Positions 1-7,003 of a DNA stretch of 24,732 nt are shown piece after piece. This DNA comes from an uncultured beta proteobacterium. GTDB lineage: Bacteria > Pseudomonadota > Gammaproteobacteria > Burkholderiales > SG8-39. The position numbers and the translations under genes are program-made. Positions within the stretch are counted from its first letter, which is position 1. Each line of letters opens with the position of its first letter. The stretch is taken from contig CAIPUP010000084.1 in the NCBI GenBank assembly GCA_903868285.1, positions 1-24,732 on the forward strand, in the 5' to 3' direction. The notes under the pieces are model-generated. The model did no database searches. It was not told where the DNA came from and saw nothing but the letters and a program-made list of their open reading frames with translations.

Positions 1-2
1 CC

Positions 3-956
3 GACAAGCCCGATCTGCGGGTCAAGCTCAAGCTTACCGAGCTGACCGAGGTGATGAAGTCGGTCGACTTCAAGGTGTTCTCCGGCGCTGCCAACATGGT
101 GGGTGGCCGCGTGGCGGGTCTGTTGGTGCCCGGTGGTGGCGCACTGACGCGTGGCGAGATTGACGCCTATACCGAGTTCGTCGGCATCTATGGTGCCAAG
201 GGCCTGGCCTGGATCAAGTTCAACGAGTTGGCCAAGGGCCGTGATGGCATGCAGTCGCCCATCGTCAAGAACCTGTCGGATGATTCCTTGCAGCAGATCG
301 TGGCTTTGTCGGGCGCGAAGGATGGCGATCTGATGTTCTTTGGTGCCGGCAAGGCCAAGGTGGTGAACGATGCCCTGGGCGCCTTGCGCCAGAAAATCGG
401 TCATGACGATTTCGGCAAGAAACATGCGCTGGCCGAGGGTGACTGGACGCCGCTGTGGGTGGTCGATTTCCCGATGTTCGAATACGACGATGAGGCTGGT
501 CGCTGGAATGCCATGCATCACCCGTTCACCGCACCCAAGGACGGTCATGAGGATTACCTCGCGACCGATCCGGGCAAGGCGGTGGCCAAGGCCTATGACA
601 TGGTGCTCAACGGCTGGGAGATGGGTGGCGGCTCGGTACGTATCCATCGCGAGGATGTGCAGTCCAAGGTGTTCCGCGCCCTGGCCATTGATGCCGAGGA
701 AGCGCGCCTGAAGTTCGGCTTCCTGCTCGATGCCTTGCAATACGGCGCGCCGCCGCACGGTGGCCTGGCCTTCGGCCTGGATCGCCTGGTAACCATGATG
801 ACCGGCTCGGAATCGATACGCGATGTGATTGCCTTCCCCAAGACCCAGCGTGCGCAGTGTCTGCTGACCGATGCGCCCTCGCCGGTGGATGAAAAGCAGT
901 TGCGCGAGCTGCACATTCGCTTGCGCAATGTCGACCTGGCCAAGGCGGCATCATGA
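3..956 (+). CDS. aspS: Aspartate--tRNA ligase, C-terminal part (5' end outside window)
   Basis: This is the C-terminal part of a bacterial-type aspartyl-tRNA synthetase, which charges tRNA-Asp (or tRNA-Asp/Asn in the non-discriminating form) with aspartate in the cytoplasm. The frame is open from the window edge and begins DKPDLR, as in the class II core of AspRS, so the ATG/GTG codons near 51 are internal. The GAD insertion domain follows. The conserved MHHPFTAP segment, GGGSVRIH and class II motif 3 (GLAFGLDRLVTMM, then SESIRDVIAFPKTQ) are all present. The N-terminal anticodon-binding OB fold and roughly half of the protein lie upstream. The TGA stop overlaps the next ATG (ATGA), suggesting translational coupling to the ribonuclease gene. 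Family assignment is secure; whether it is discriminating cannot be told from this fragment. Confidence 0.97.
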   Translation, partial: DKPDLRVKLKLTELTEVMKSVDFKVFSGAANMVGGRVAGLLVPGGGALTRGEIDAYTEFVGIYGAKGLAWIKFNELAKGRDGMQSPIVKNLSDDSLQQIVALSGAKDGDLMFFGAGKAKVVNDALGALRQKIGHDDFGKKHALAEGDWTPLWVVDFPMFEYDDEAGRWNAMHHPFTAPKDGHEDYLATDPGKAVAKAYDMVLNGWEMGGGSVRIHREDVQSKVFRALAIDAEEARLKFGFLLDALQYGAPPHGGLAFGLDRLVTMMTGSESIRDVIAFPKTQRAQCLLTDAPSPVDEKQLRELHIRLRNVDLAKAAS

Positions 957-1327
957 GTGCTTGCTTGCGCCAACTCGCGCTGTGCCTGTTGCTGTGTGCC
1001 GGCTGGGTGCTGCCGGTGCAGGCTGCGCCGGGCGAGATTGCCGTTGCAGCGCTGCCGCATGAGGCGCATGAAACCCTGGCGCTGATCAAGCGTGGCGGAC
1101 CGTTTCCGTACAAGCAGGACGATTCGATGTTTGGCAACCGCGAGCATCGTCTGCCGTCCCAGCCGCGCAACTACTACCGCGAATACACCGTCAAGACGCC
1201 GGGCGCCAAGGATCGTGGTGCGCGCCGCATCGTCGCCGGTGCTGGTGCTGGCAATGACCCGAAGACCTCGGGCGAGTATTGGTACACCGACGATCACTAC
1301 AACACCTTTCGACGCATCAAGGAGTGA
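953..1327 (+). CDS. Secreted guanyl-specific ribonuclease, RNase Sa/barnase family
   Basis: A 124-aa microbial ribonuclease of the RNase Sa/T1/barnase superfamily, predicted to be exported and to cleave RNA 3' of guanosine. Residues 1-24 form a signal peptide (hydrophobic core LALCLLLCAGWVL, likely cleavage after VQA). The mature part follows Streptomyces RNase Sa closely from memory: ALPxEAxxTLxLI, GGPFPY, NRExxLP, YYREYTVKTPGA, RGARRIV and YTDDHYNTFRRI. By that alignment the catalytic residues are Glu77 (general base), Arg92 and His115 (general acid), all present. The RNase Sa disulfide cysteines are absent, and a loop before YTDDHY is several residues longer. Its ATG overlaps the aspS stop, and the barstar gene starts 2 nt downstream, giving a toxin/inhibitor pair. 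Catalysis is inferred from residues only. Confidence 0.9.
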   Translation: MSACLRQLALCLLLCAGWVLPVQAAPGEIAVAALPHEAHETLALIKRGGPFPYKQDDSMFGNREHRLPSQPRNYYREYTVKTPGAKDRGARRIVAGAGAGNDPKTSGEYWYTDDHYNTFRRIKE

Positions 1328-1329
1328 AG

Positions 1330-1782
1330 ATGGATGCCTTGCAGACTTTGTTAAGCGATGCCGCGCGTGCCGGGGTATTCCAGCTCACTTGCGAGCCGCG
1401 TGAAGTGGCGCAGGCGGCCGATGCGGCTGGTCTTGCCTGCTTTCGTATCGACATTGGTCATGCGCATGACAAGGGCGACTTCCTGCGGCATTTGCAGCAG
1501 TCCATGGCCTTTCCCGAGGGCTTTGGTGCCAACTGGGATGCGTTGTTCGATTGCCTCAAGGATCTGGCCTGGATCGGCGATGCCGCCACGCAGAAGGGCT
1601 TTGTGGTGGTGCTCGAGCGCAGCAAGCATTTTGGTGCTGGTCACCGGCATGAGTTTGAGGATGCGATGAGCCTGATGCAGGACGTGGCGGAATACTGGCG
1701 CGGCCAGGGTCGTCCGTTCTGGACCCTGATCGGCGGCCCGGAGGGCTGGCAGTCCGGTTACCCGGCCATGGCCGCGGGCTAG
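1330..1782 (+). CDS. Barstar family ribonuclease inhibitor
   Basis: A 150-aa cytoplasmic barstar-like protein expected to bind and block the ribonuclease encoded just upstream. The core FPEGFGANWDALFDCLKDL matches barstar around helix 2. The two acidic residues equivalent to barstar Asp35 and Asp39, which plug the barnase active site, are present as Asp70 and Asp74. It has no signal peptide, as expected for immunity to an exported RNase. I chose the ATG at 1330 rather than the upstream in-frame GTG at 1279 because AAGGAG at 1319-1324 gives a good ribosome-binding site and the longer start lies inside the ribonuclease gene. It is about 60 aa longer than Bacillus barstar, with extra sequence at both ends. 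The specific partnership is inferred from adjacency. Confidence 0.92.
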   Translation: MDALQTLLSDAARAGVFQLTCEPREVAQAADAAGLACFRIDIGHAHDKGDFLRHLQQSMAFPEGFGANWDALFDCLKDLAWIGDAATQKGFVVVLERSKHFGAGHRHEFEDAMSLMQDVAEYWRGQGRPFWTLIGGPEGWQSGYPAMAAG

Positions 1783-1816
1783 GTTCGCCGCCTGTTGCGG
1801 CGTACGGCCGTTTCAC

Positions 1817-2272
1817 ATGTCCTACAAGATTCCGCGCTCGGTACTGGTGGTCATACACACCCCGGCGCTGGAGGTGCTGATGATGGAGCGCGCGCTCTGG
1901 CCGGGTTTCTGGCAATCGGTCACCGGCAGCCTGGATGCGCTGGATGAGCCGCTGCCGGAGACGGCCCGGCGTGAAGTGGGCGAAGAAACCGGCATTGACA
2001 CCACGCTTCACCAGCTGCGTGATTGGCAGATCGAACGTCAGTTCGAGATTTTTCCGCGCCACCGCAGCCGCTATGCGCCGGATGTCACGCACAACCGCGA
2101 ACACTGGTTCGGCCTGACCGTGCCGACGCCGATGCCGGTGACACTCGCACCGGCTGAACATCTGCGCTATGAATGGTTGCCCTGGCGCGAGGCGGCCGAG
2201 CGCACCATCTCCGCGACCAATCGCGAAGCCATACTGATGCTGCCGGATATGCTGTCCAGAACCGATCTCTGA
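1817..2272 (+). CDS. nudB: Dihydroneopterin triphosphate pyrophosphatase (Nudix hydrolase)
   Basis: A 151-aa Nudix hydrolase matching NudB, which removes pyrophosphate from 7,8-dihydroneopterin triphosphate in folate synthesis. The N-terminus (YKIPRSVLVVIHTPALEVLM) and FWQSVTGSLD are typical of NudB. The Nudix box runs from Gly37: Gly37, Glu44, then REVGEETGI at 52-60, which supplies the metal-binding glutamates. The Gly-to-Glu spacing is one residue longer than the canonical GX5E. It starts 34 nt after barstar and is followed after 8 nt by the EEP gene. Finding nudB close to aspS is common in proteobacteria. Broader nucleotide pyrophosphohydrolase activity is possible. Confidence 0.92.
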   Translation: MSYKIPRSVLVVIHTPALEVLMMERALWPGFWQSVTGSLDALDEPLPETARREVGEETGIDTTLHQLRDWQIERQFEIFPRHRSRYAPDVTHNREHWFGLTVPTPMPVTLAPAEHLRYEWLPWREAAERTISATNREAILMLPDMLSRTDL

Positions 2273-2280
2273 TCGTTGCC

Positions 2281-3030
2281 ATGACCCTGCGCATCGCCAC
2301 CTACAACGTCCACAAGGGTTTTTCGCAATTCAATCGACGTATGGTGGTGCATGAGCTGCGCAGTCATCTGCGACTGATCGATGCCGACATCGTGTTTCTG
2401 CAGGAAGTGCATGGCAGCAACACCAGGCATGCGGCGCGCTTCGGTGATTGGCCGGACGAGCCGCAGTATGAATTTCTAGCCGACCAAGTTTGGCCCGAGT
2501 TCGCCTATGGTCGCAATGCGGTGTACGACCATGGTGATCATGGCAATGCGCTGCTGTCGCGCTATCCGATCGTGAGTGCGCAGAACCAGGATGTGTCCGG
2601 ACACCGCTTCGAGAGCCGCGGCTTGTTGCACTGTGCCATCGCACTGCCCGGTGCAGCGCAGGCACTGCATTGTTTTTGCGTGCATCTGGCGCTGGGTGAA
2701 CGTTCGCGCCAGATGCAGATCGGTGCCGTGATCGAACGCATACGCAGCGAAGTGCCCCCGGATGCGCCGCTGATACTGGCTGGTGATTTCAATGACTGGC
2801 GCAATCGCGCCGGTCATCGTCTTCAACATGAACTGGGCTTGCGCGAAGCCTTTCGCGATATCAAGGGCGGGCGTCCGGCACGCAGCTTTCCGGCGCTGTT
2901 TCCGATGCTGCGTCTGGACCGTATTTATCTGCGTGGCTTCGAGGTGCAGGCGGCCGAGGTGCATCACGGCCACCCGTGGTCGCGTATCTCGGACCATGCT
3001 GCGCTGTCGGCGCAGCTGCGGCTTGGCTGA
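2281..3030 (+). CDS. Endonuclease/exonuclease/phosphatase (EEP) family protein, YbhP-like
   Basis: A 249-aa metal-dependent phosphodiesterase fold (EEP/DNase I-like). The expected catalytic set is visible: Asn9 (IATYNVHKG), Glu42 (FLQEVHG), His135 (FCVHLALGE), Asp169 and Asn171 (LAGDFND), and the terminal Asp238-His239 (ISDHAALS). No signal peptide is seen. I start at ATG 2281, which opens directly on the conserved MTLRIATYNVHKG; the longer in-frame version from 2173 would overlap nudB by 100 bases. Its stop overlaps the next gene (TGATG). In E. coli the related ybhP lies beside clsB, so this EEP-ClsB pairing suggests a role linked to phospholipid or membrane metabolism. The substrate is unknown. 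Confidence 0.88.
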   Translation: MTLRIATYNVHKGFSQFNRRMVVHELRSHLRLIDADIVFLQEVHGSNTRHAARFGDWPDEPQYEFLADQVWPEFAYGRNAVYDHGDHGNALLSRYPIVSAQNQDVSGHRFESRGLLHCAIALPGAAQALHCFCVHLALGERSRQMQIGAVIERIRSEVPPDAPLILAGDFNDWRNRAGHRLQHELGLREAFRDIKGGRPARSFPALFPMLRLDRIYLRGFEVQAAEVHHGHPWSRISDHAALSAQLRLG

Positions 3031-4265
3031 TGGCAAGGCAATCCATGTCGGCCGATAGCAGTGCGCTGCAGTGGAATTGCCAATGGACGCCGGGTAACCG
3101 GGTGCATCTGCTGTGTTCAGGTGTGGAATATTTTCCGGCGCTGTTGCGGGCTATTGATCAGGCCAGCATTGAAATTCATCTGGAAACTTATATCTAAGCC
3201 GGTGACAGCACCGGTGTTCAGGTGACCGATGCCCTGGTACGCGCAGCGCAGCGCGGGGTGCGGGTGCAACTCATCATCGATGGCTATGGTGCCCACGACA
3301 TGCCGGCCCGATTGCGCACGCAACTGAAACAGGCTGGCGTGCGCCTGCTGGTGTTTCGACCGGATATTTCCTTGCGCTTGAAGCGCCATCGCCTGCGCCG
3401 CATGCATCGCAAGCTGGTGGTGATTGATGCACGCATCGGTTTTGTCGGTGGTATCAATATCATCGATGACATGGATACACCGCATCAAACGCCGCCACGC
3501 TTTGACTATGCGGTACAGATCGAGGGGCCGCTGGTGTCACAGATGCATGCTGCGGCCGAGCGGCTATGGCGGCTGGTGGCCTGGGCCCGCCTGCAGCAGC
3601 GCTGGCGCGAAGAACGCGCTGTACCCGAGTCACCGAAACTGCCTCAGGCCTGCGGGCCGTATCGCGCTGCATTTCTGGTGCGTGACAACCTGCGTCATCG
3701 GCGCGATATCGAGCAGGCCTATTTGCAGGCGATTGAATCGGCGCAGGATGAGATCATCATCGCCAATGCCTACTTCCTGCCGGGCTGGCGCTTTCGGCGT
3801 GCGCTGACCGATGCTGCGACGCGCGGGGTGCGGGTGACGCTGTTGCTGCAAGGGCGCATCGAATATGTGTTGTTGCACTACGCCTCGCGTGCGCTCTACG
3901 GGCCGCTACTGCAGGCTGGTGTGCGCATCTATGAGTACCAGCGCAGCTTTTTGCATGCCAAGGTGGCGGTGATCGACAGTTGCTGGAGCACGGTGGGCTC
4001 GTCCAATATCGACCCCTTCAGTTTGGCCCTGGCGCGCGAAGCCAATGTCGTGGTGTACGACGCAGACTTCGGTCAGCAATTGCGCGCATCGTTAATGCAG
4101 GCGCTGGAGAGTGGTGCGCAGGTGGTGCTGCGCTCGCGCTGGGTTCACCAGCCTTGGTGGCGGCGGGTGCCGATCTGGATTGGCTATGGTTTGGCGCGAC
4201 TGCTGATGGGGCTGGCGGGCTATGGTGATTCGGCGAATTCTTTGTCGATTCGGGCACGCGATTGA
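3030..4265 (+). pseudogene. clsB: Cardiolipin synthase B-like gene interrupted by an in-frame TAA
   Basis: A phospholipase D-superfamily cardiolipin synthase of the ClsB type. The frame opens at ATG 3030 (overlapping the EEP stop), runs 55 codons to ...IEIHLETYI, meets TAA at 3195-3197 (codon 56), then continues in the same frame as AGDSTGVQVTDALVRAAQRGV to the stop at 4263-4265. Homology runs straight across the stop, where this family normally has an aromatic residue (ETYIF/ETYIY). A single substitution such as TAT/TAC to TAA therefore explains it better than a frameshift. Both HKD motifs lie after the stop: HRKLVVID (His126) and HAKVAVID (His309). A restart at GTG 3222 would keep both HKD motifs but lose the first ~64 residues, and no convincing ribosome-binding site precedes it. 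Possible causes are a real nonsense mutation, a base-calling error, or readthrough. Confidence 0.85.
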
Positions 4266-4301
4266 ACTATCCGGGTTGAATCCGATCTACCATAGCGTTC
4301 C

Positions 4302-4445
4302 GAAGGGGAGTAGCTAAAGGGGATTCTTCCCCCGCTGGCGGATCGTCAATACGGATGCATGCTGTAACGCTATTTGCAGCCAAGCCTGTCAGATAGGGTG
4401 CATCTCGGTCCGCCGGGCAAGTTGCATGCTGCAAGCGAGACCTTC
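4302..4445 (+). ncRNA. yybP-ykoY manganese riboswitch aptamer
   Basis: The leader of the efflux operon folds as a yybP-ykoY (Mn2+) aptamer. P1 is GAAGG (4302-4306) with CCTTC (4441-4445). The first conserved loop, GGGGAGTAGC, is at 4305-4314. A GGGG/CCCC hairpin follows (4319-4322/4329-4332). A perfect 8-bp helix CTGGCGGA/TCCGCCGG (4335-4342/4409-4416) leads to the second conserved loop CGTCAATACG (4344-4353), then helix GATGCA/TGCATC (4354-4359/4399-4404). A short hairpin TTGCA-TGC-TGCAA (4422-4434) precedes the conserved 3' strand AGCGAGACCTT. These elements match the known Lactococcus aptamer (GGGGAGUAGC, CGUCAAUUCG, GCAAGACCUU) in order. Structure was assessed by eye only. Confidence 0.88.
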
Positions 4446-4485
4446 ACAATCATTTTGGCCATGGTGCCAAGTTGGAGATGATGTG
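4445..4485 (+). promoter_or_regulatory. Putative translational expression platform and RBS of the efflux operon
   Basis: Between the aptamer and the first gene is the ribosome-binding site TTGGAG (4472-4477). A hairpin TTGGC/GCCAA (4455-4459/4466-4470) just before it would leave the site free. A longer alternative stem, CAC-A-ATCAT (4445-4453) with ATGATGTG (4478-4485), would enclose the RBS and touch the start codon. No T-run follows the hairpin, so translational rather than transcriptional control is suggested. The switching scheme is inference. Confidence 0.45.
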
Positions 4486-5795
4486 TGATGTTCGCTTTGC
4501 CATCGCTGTTTCTGCAAACCAAATTTCGGCTAGCCCGAACAGGCAAGACTGTTGCAGTCATGCTGGTGTTTGCCTTCGCTGCGGCATTGCCCCCGGTTGT
4601 TTTGTCGCAGGCAGCGCCAAGATTGCTGACATTGGAGCAGGCATTGGCATTGGCTGAGCGTGGCAGTCCCAGGCTGCGACTGGCCGAAGCGCAACTTGAG
4701 GCAGCGCGGGCAGTCGGCATCAGTGCAGCGCAGTATCCCAATCCCGAGGCTGAGCTATTGCTGGGGCCGCATCGCTCGCGCGTGCCGGGTGGCGTTTCCG
4801 GTAATGCTGGCAGTGTTGGCGTGCTGCAGCCCCTGGAGTCCTCGAGCGTACGCACTGCGCGTGCCAATGCTGCCCAAGCTGGCGTTCTGGGTGAGCAGCT
4901 GGGGCGGGAGGATGCGCGACTGGCGCTGCGCACTGAAGTCAAGCTGAGCTATTTCGATTTGATTCGGCGCAAGGCCGAGTTCGAACTGCAGCTGGATACC
5001 CAGTCTTTGCTGGAGCAGGTGCGCCGGCGCATCGAAGTGCTGGTCAGTACCGGTGAGGCGCCCCGATTGGAATTGTCCCGCATCGATGCTGAAGTGGCCG
5101 GTGCAGCCATGGCCAGCAATTCGGCACGCTTGCGCCTGACCCAGGCACTGGTCACCCTTCGGTTGCTGATCGGTGTTCCGCAGCCCGAGCCGATCGAGGT
5201 TGTCGGCAGCTTTCCTGTCCTGGGGGCACTGCCCGAGCCGCTGCAGTTGCGAAACCAGATGCTGAGTCGACACCCGCAATTACTGCAGGCCCGTGCAGGA
5301 GTGAGCCGTGCGCAGGCCAGGCTGGAGCAGGAGCGTGCCCTGCGCGCTCCCTTGCCATCGCTACGCGCCACGATCGATCAGGACCCCGAGATGCGGCAAT
5401 TGCGACTCGGCATGGCCTGGCCGCTGCCGCTATGGAATCAGCGCCAGGGACAAATTGCTGAGGCACAGGCGATGGTCGCGCAGGCAAATGCCATTTTCGA
5501 GCAGCGTCAGCTGGAGTTAGTCACTGCATTGGAGTACGCCCTGAACCGTTATCGCGTCGCCAGCGAACAGGTTGCCGCCTTTGACGGAGGCGCGTTGCGA
5601 CAGGCCGAAGCGGCAGTGCGCGTGGCTGAGGCAGCCTATCGCTTTGGTGAGCGTGGTTTCATCGAAGTGCTCGATGCGCAGCGTGTTCTTCGCCGCTTGC
5701 GCCTGGATTTTCTGGAGGCACGTTACGAACAACAGGCAGCCATGGTCGAGATCGATCGCTTGCGTGCCGCCGATATGAAGGAGCTTGTCCCATGA
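4485..5795 (+). CDS. czcC: CzcC/TolC-like outer membrane efflux protein
   Basis: A 436-aa outer membrane factor with two repeated OEP (TolC) domains, the exit duct of a tripartite metal efflux pump. A positively charged stretch and hydrophobic segment (VAVMLVFAFAAALPPVVLSQA, about residues 24-44) form the signal peptide. The mature N-terminus LLTLEQALALAERGSPRLRLAEAQLEAAR is typical of CzcC/CusC proteins, as are the long Ala/Gln/Arg-rich helices and the C-terminal FGERGFIEVLDAQRVLRRLRLDFLEARY. The start is GTG 4485 or ATG 4488; the RBS TTGGAG at 4472-4477 fits either. It is the first gene of the operon, directly behind the Mn2+ riboswitch, and overlaps the adaptor gene by ATGA. I use the symbol for the family, not to claim Co/Zn/Cd as substrates. 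Confidence 0.88.
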   Translation: MMFALPSLFLQTKFRLARTGKTVAVMLVFAFAAALPPVVLSQAAPRLLTLEQALALAERGSPRLRLAEAQLEAARAVGISAAQYPNPEAELLLGPHRSRVPGGVSGNAGSVGVLQPLESSSVRTARANAAQAGVLGEQLGREDARLALRTEVKLSYFDLIRRKAEFELQLDTQSLLEQVRRRIEVLVSTGEAPRLELSRIDAEVAGAAMASNSARLRLTQALVTLRLLIGVPQPEPIEVVGSFPVLGALPEPLQLRNQMLSRHPQLLQARAGVSRAQARLEQERALRAPLPSLRATIDQDPEMRQLRLGMAWPLPLWNQRQGQIAEAQAMVAQANAIFEQRQLELVTALEYALNRYRVASEQVAAFDGGALRQAEAAVRVAEAAYRFGERGFIEVLDAQRVLRRLRLDFLEARYEQQAAMVEIDRLRAADMKELVP

Positions 5796-7003
5796 ACGGG
5801 CTTTCGAAGGCAAGAACGCCGTGCCTTCCCCTTAAGGTCTTGCTACTACTGCTGACCGGTTTTGTGCTGACCGGATGTGGTGAAGGCAAAGTGACGCCGG
5901 TATCACCCCAGGCAGCGCTGCAGGACCCGCTGGAGGTCAGTGTCGATGACTCCATGCAGGCGATGCTGCGTCTTGAGCCAGTAGTCTGGGCCGAGGTGCG
6001 CGAGACCCTGCGTGTACCCGGACGTATCGAAGTGGATGAAACACGTTTCGCTCGGGTAGGCGCTTCGGTGACAGGTCGTATTGTCGAGCTCGGTGCGGCG
6101 GTGGGGCAGCCGGTTCGCCGCGGCAGTGTGCTGGCAACCATCAATTCCACCGAGCTGGCCGGGACGCAGCTTGCGTACCTCAAGGCGCTGTCGCAACGAC
6201 AGCTGGCGGAGCGCGCGGCATTGCGGGCGGAACAACTGCTCGATGCGGACGTCATTGGCGGTGCGGAGCTGCAGCGGCGTCAGGCCGAATCGCAGCAGGC
6301 GCAGGCCGAAGTTTCGGCGGCGCGTGATCAACTGCGTGTGCTGGGGATGTCAGTCGAGGCGATCGACGCGCTGGCACGTACCCGAACCGTGAACTCCATT
6401 TCGCAGGTGGTATCGAGCATTCAGGGCACCGTGATCGAGCGCAAGGTCACGCAGGGGCAGGTGGTGCAGCCTGCTGACAGCATCTACCTGGTGGCGGATT
6501 TGTCGACACTCTGGGTGGTGGCTGATATTCCCGAGCAACGAGCCGGAAAGGTGCGTGCAGGCGAGATGGTCGAGGCCGATGTCGTGGCTTTGCCCGGGCG
6601 GCGTATCAAGGGGCGGTTGAGTTTTGTCGGGGTTACGGTCGATCCGGAAACCCGCACCGTGCGTGCCCGCATGGACGTCGCCAACCCGGATATGGATCTC
6701 AAGCCAGCCATGCTGGCTACCGTGCTGATACGCAGTGATCCGCAACGGATGCAGGTGATACCCGCTGCGGCAGTGGTGCGGGAGGGGAATCGCGACCATG
6801 TTTTTGTGCAGATCGCGCCTTCACGCTATCGCTTGCGTTTGGTCAGTCTGGGCGACGAGAGCGATGGGCGGCGGGTGGTCCTGGGAGGCTTGCTCGATGG
6901 CGAACAGGTAGTTTCCGAGGGCGCGTTCCATCTCAATAACGAGCGCCGGCAACGTGCAACGCAGGGTGGTGGCAGCATCAAGACCGAGGCTGGTAATGGT
7001 TGA
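5792..7003 (+). CDS. czcB: CzcB/CusB-like periplasmic adaptor (membrane fusion lipoprotein)
   Basis: A 403-aa HlyD/RND-type adaptor joining the inner membrane pump to the outer membrane channel. A lipoprotein signal with lipobox LTGC puts the lipidated cysteine at residue 29. The barrel-sandwich (lipoyl) halves are visible as RVGASVTGRIVELGAAVGQPV and SIQGTVIERKVTQGQVVQPAD. They flank a helical hairpin rich in Gln/Ala/Arg (LAYLKALSQRQLAERAALRAEQ, then AELQRRQAESQQAQAE). The beta-barrel (LWVVADIPEQRAGKVRAGE) and membrane-proximal domain follow. I see no His-rich tail or CusB-type N-terminal Met cluster that would mark metal choice. It overlaps the OMF gene by 4 nt and the RND gene by 8 nt. Confidence 0.9.
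   Translation: MNGLSKARTPCLPLKVLLLLLTGFVLTGCGEGKVTPVSPQAALQDPLEVSVDDSMQAMLRLEPVVWAEVRETLRVPGRIEVDETRFARVGASVTGRIVELGAAVGQPVRRGSVLATINSTELAGTQLAYLKALSQRQLAERAALRAEQLLDADVIGGAELQRRQAESQQAQAEVSAARDQLRVLGMSVEAIDALARTRTVNSISQVVSSIQGTVIERKVTQGQVVQPADSIYLVADLSTLWVVADIPEQRAGKVRAGEMVEADVVALPGRRIKGRLSFVGVTVDPETRTVRARMDVANPDMDLKPAMLATVLIRSDPQRMQVIPAAAVVREGNRDHVFVQIAPSRYRLRLVSLGDESDGRRVVLGGLLDGEQVVSEGAFHLNNERRQRATQGGGSIKTEAGNG

Noticed and set aside
593..1297. 234-codon - strand frame opposite aspS and the RNase gene
   Set aside because: Both + strand genes have conserved active-site motifs; the antisense product is Arg-rich and featureless.
3195..3197. Programmed recoding of the clsB stop
   Set aside because: TAA is not the selenocysteine or pyrrolysine codon, no frameshift is needed to continue, and no obvious stimulatory structure is seen. 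Mutation or sequencing error is simpler.
4455..4470. Hairpin after the riboswitch as an intrinsic terminator
   Set aside because: The stem is only 5 bp and no T-run follows; it lies directly before the RBS, so a translational role fits better.
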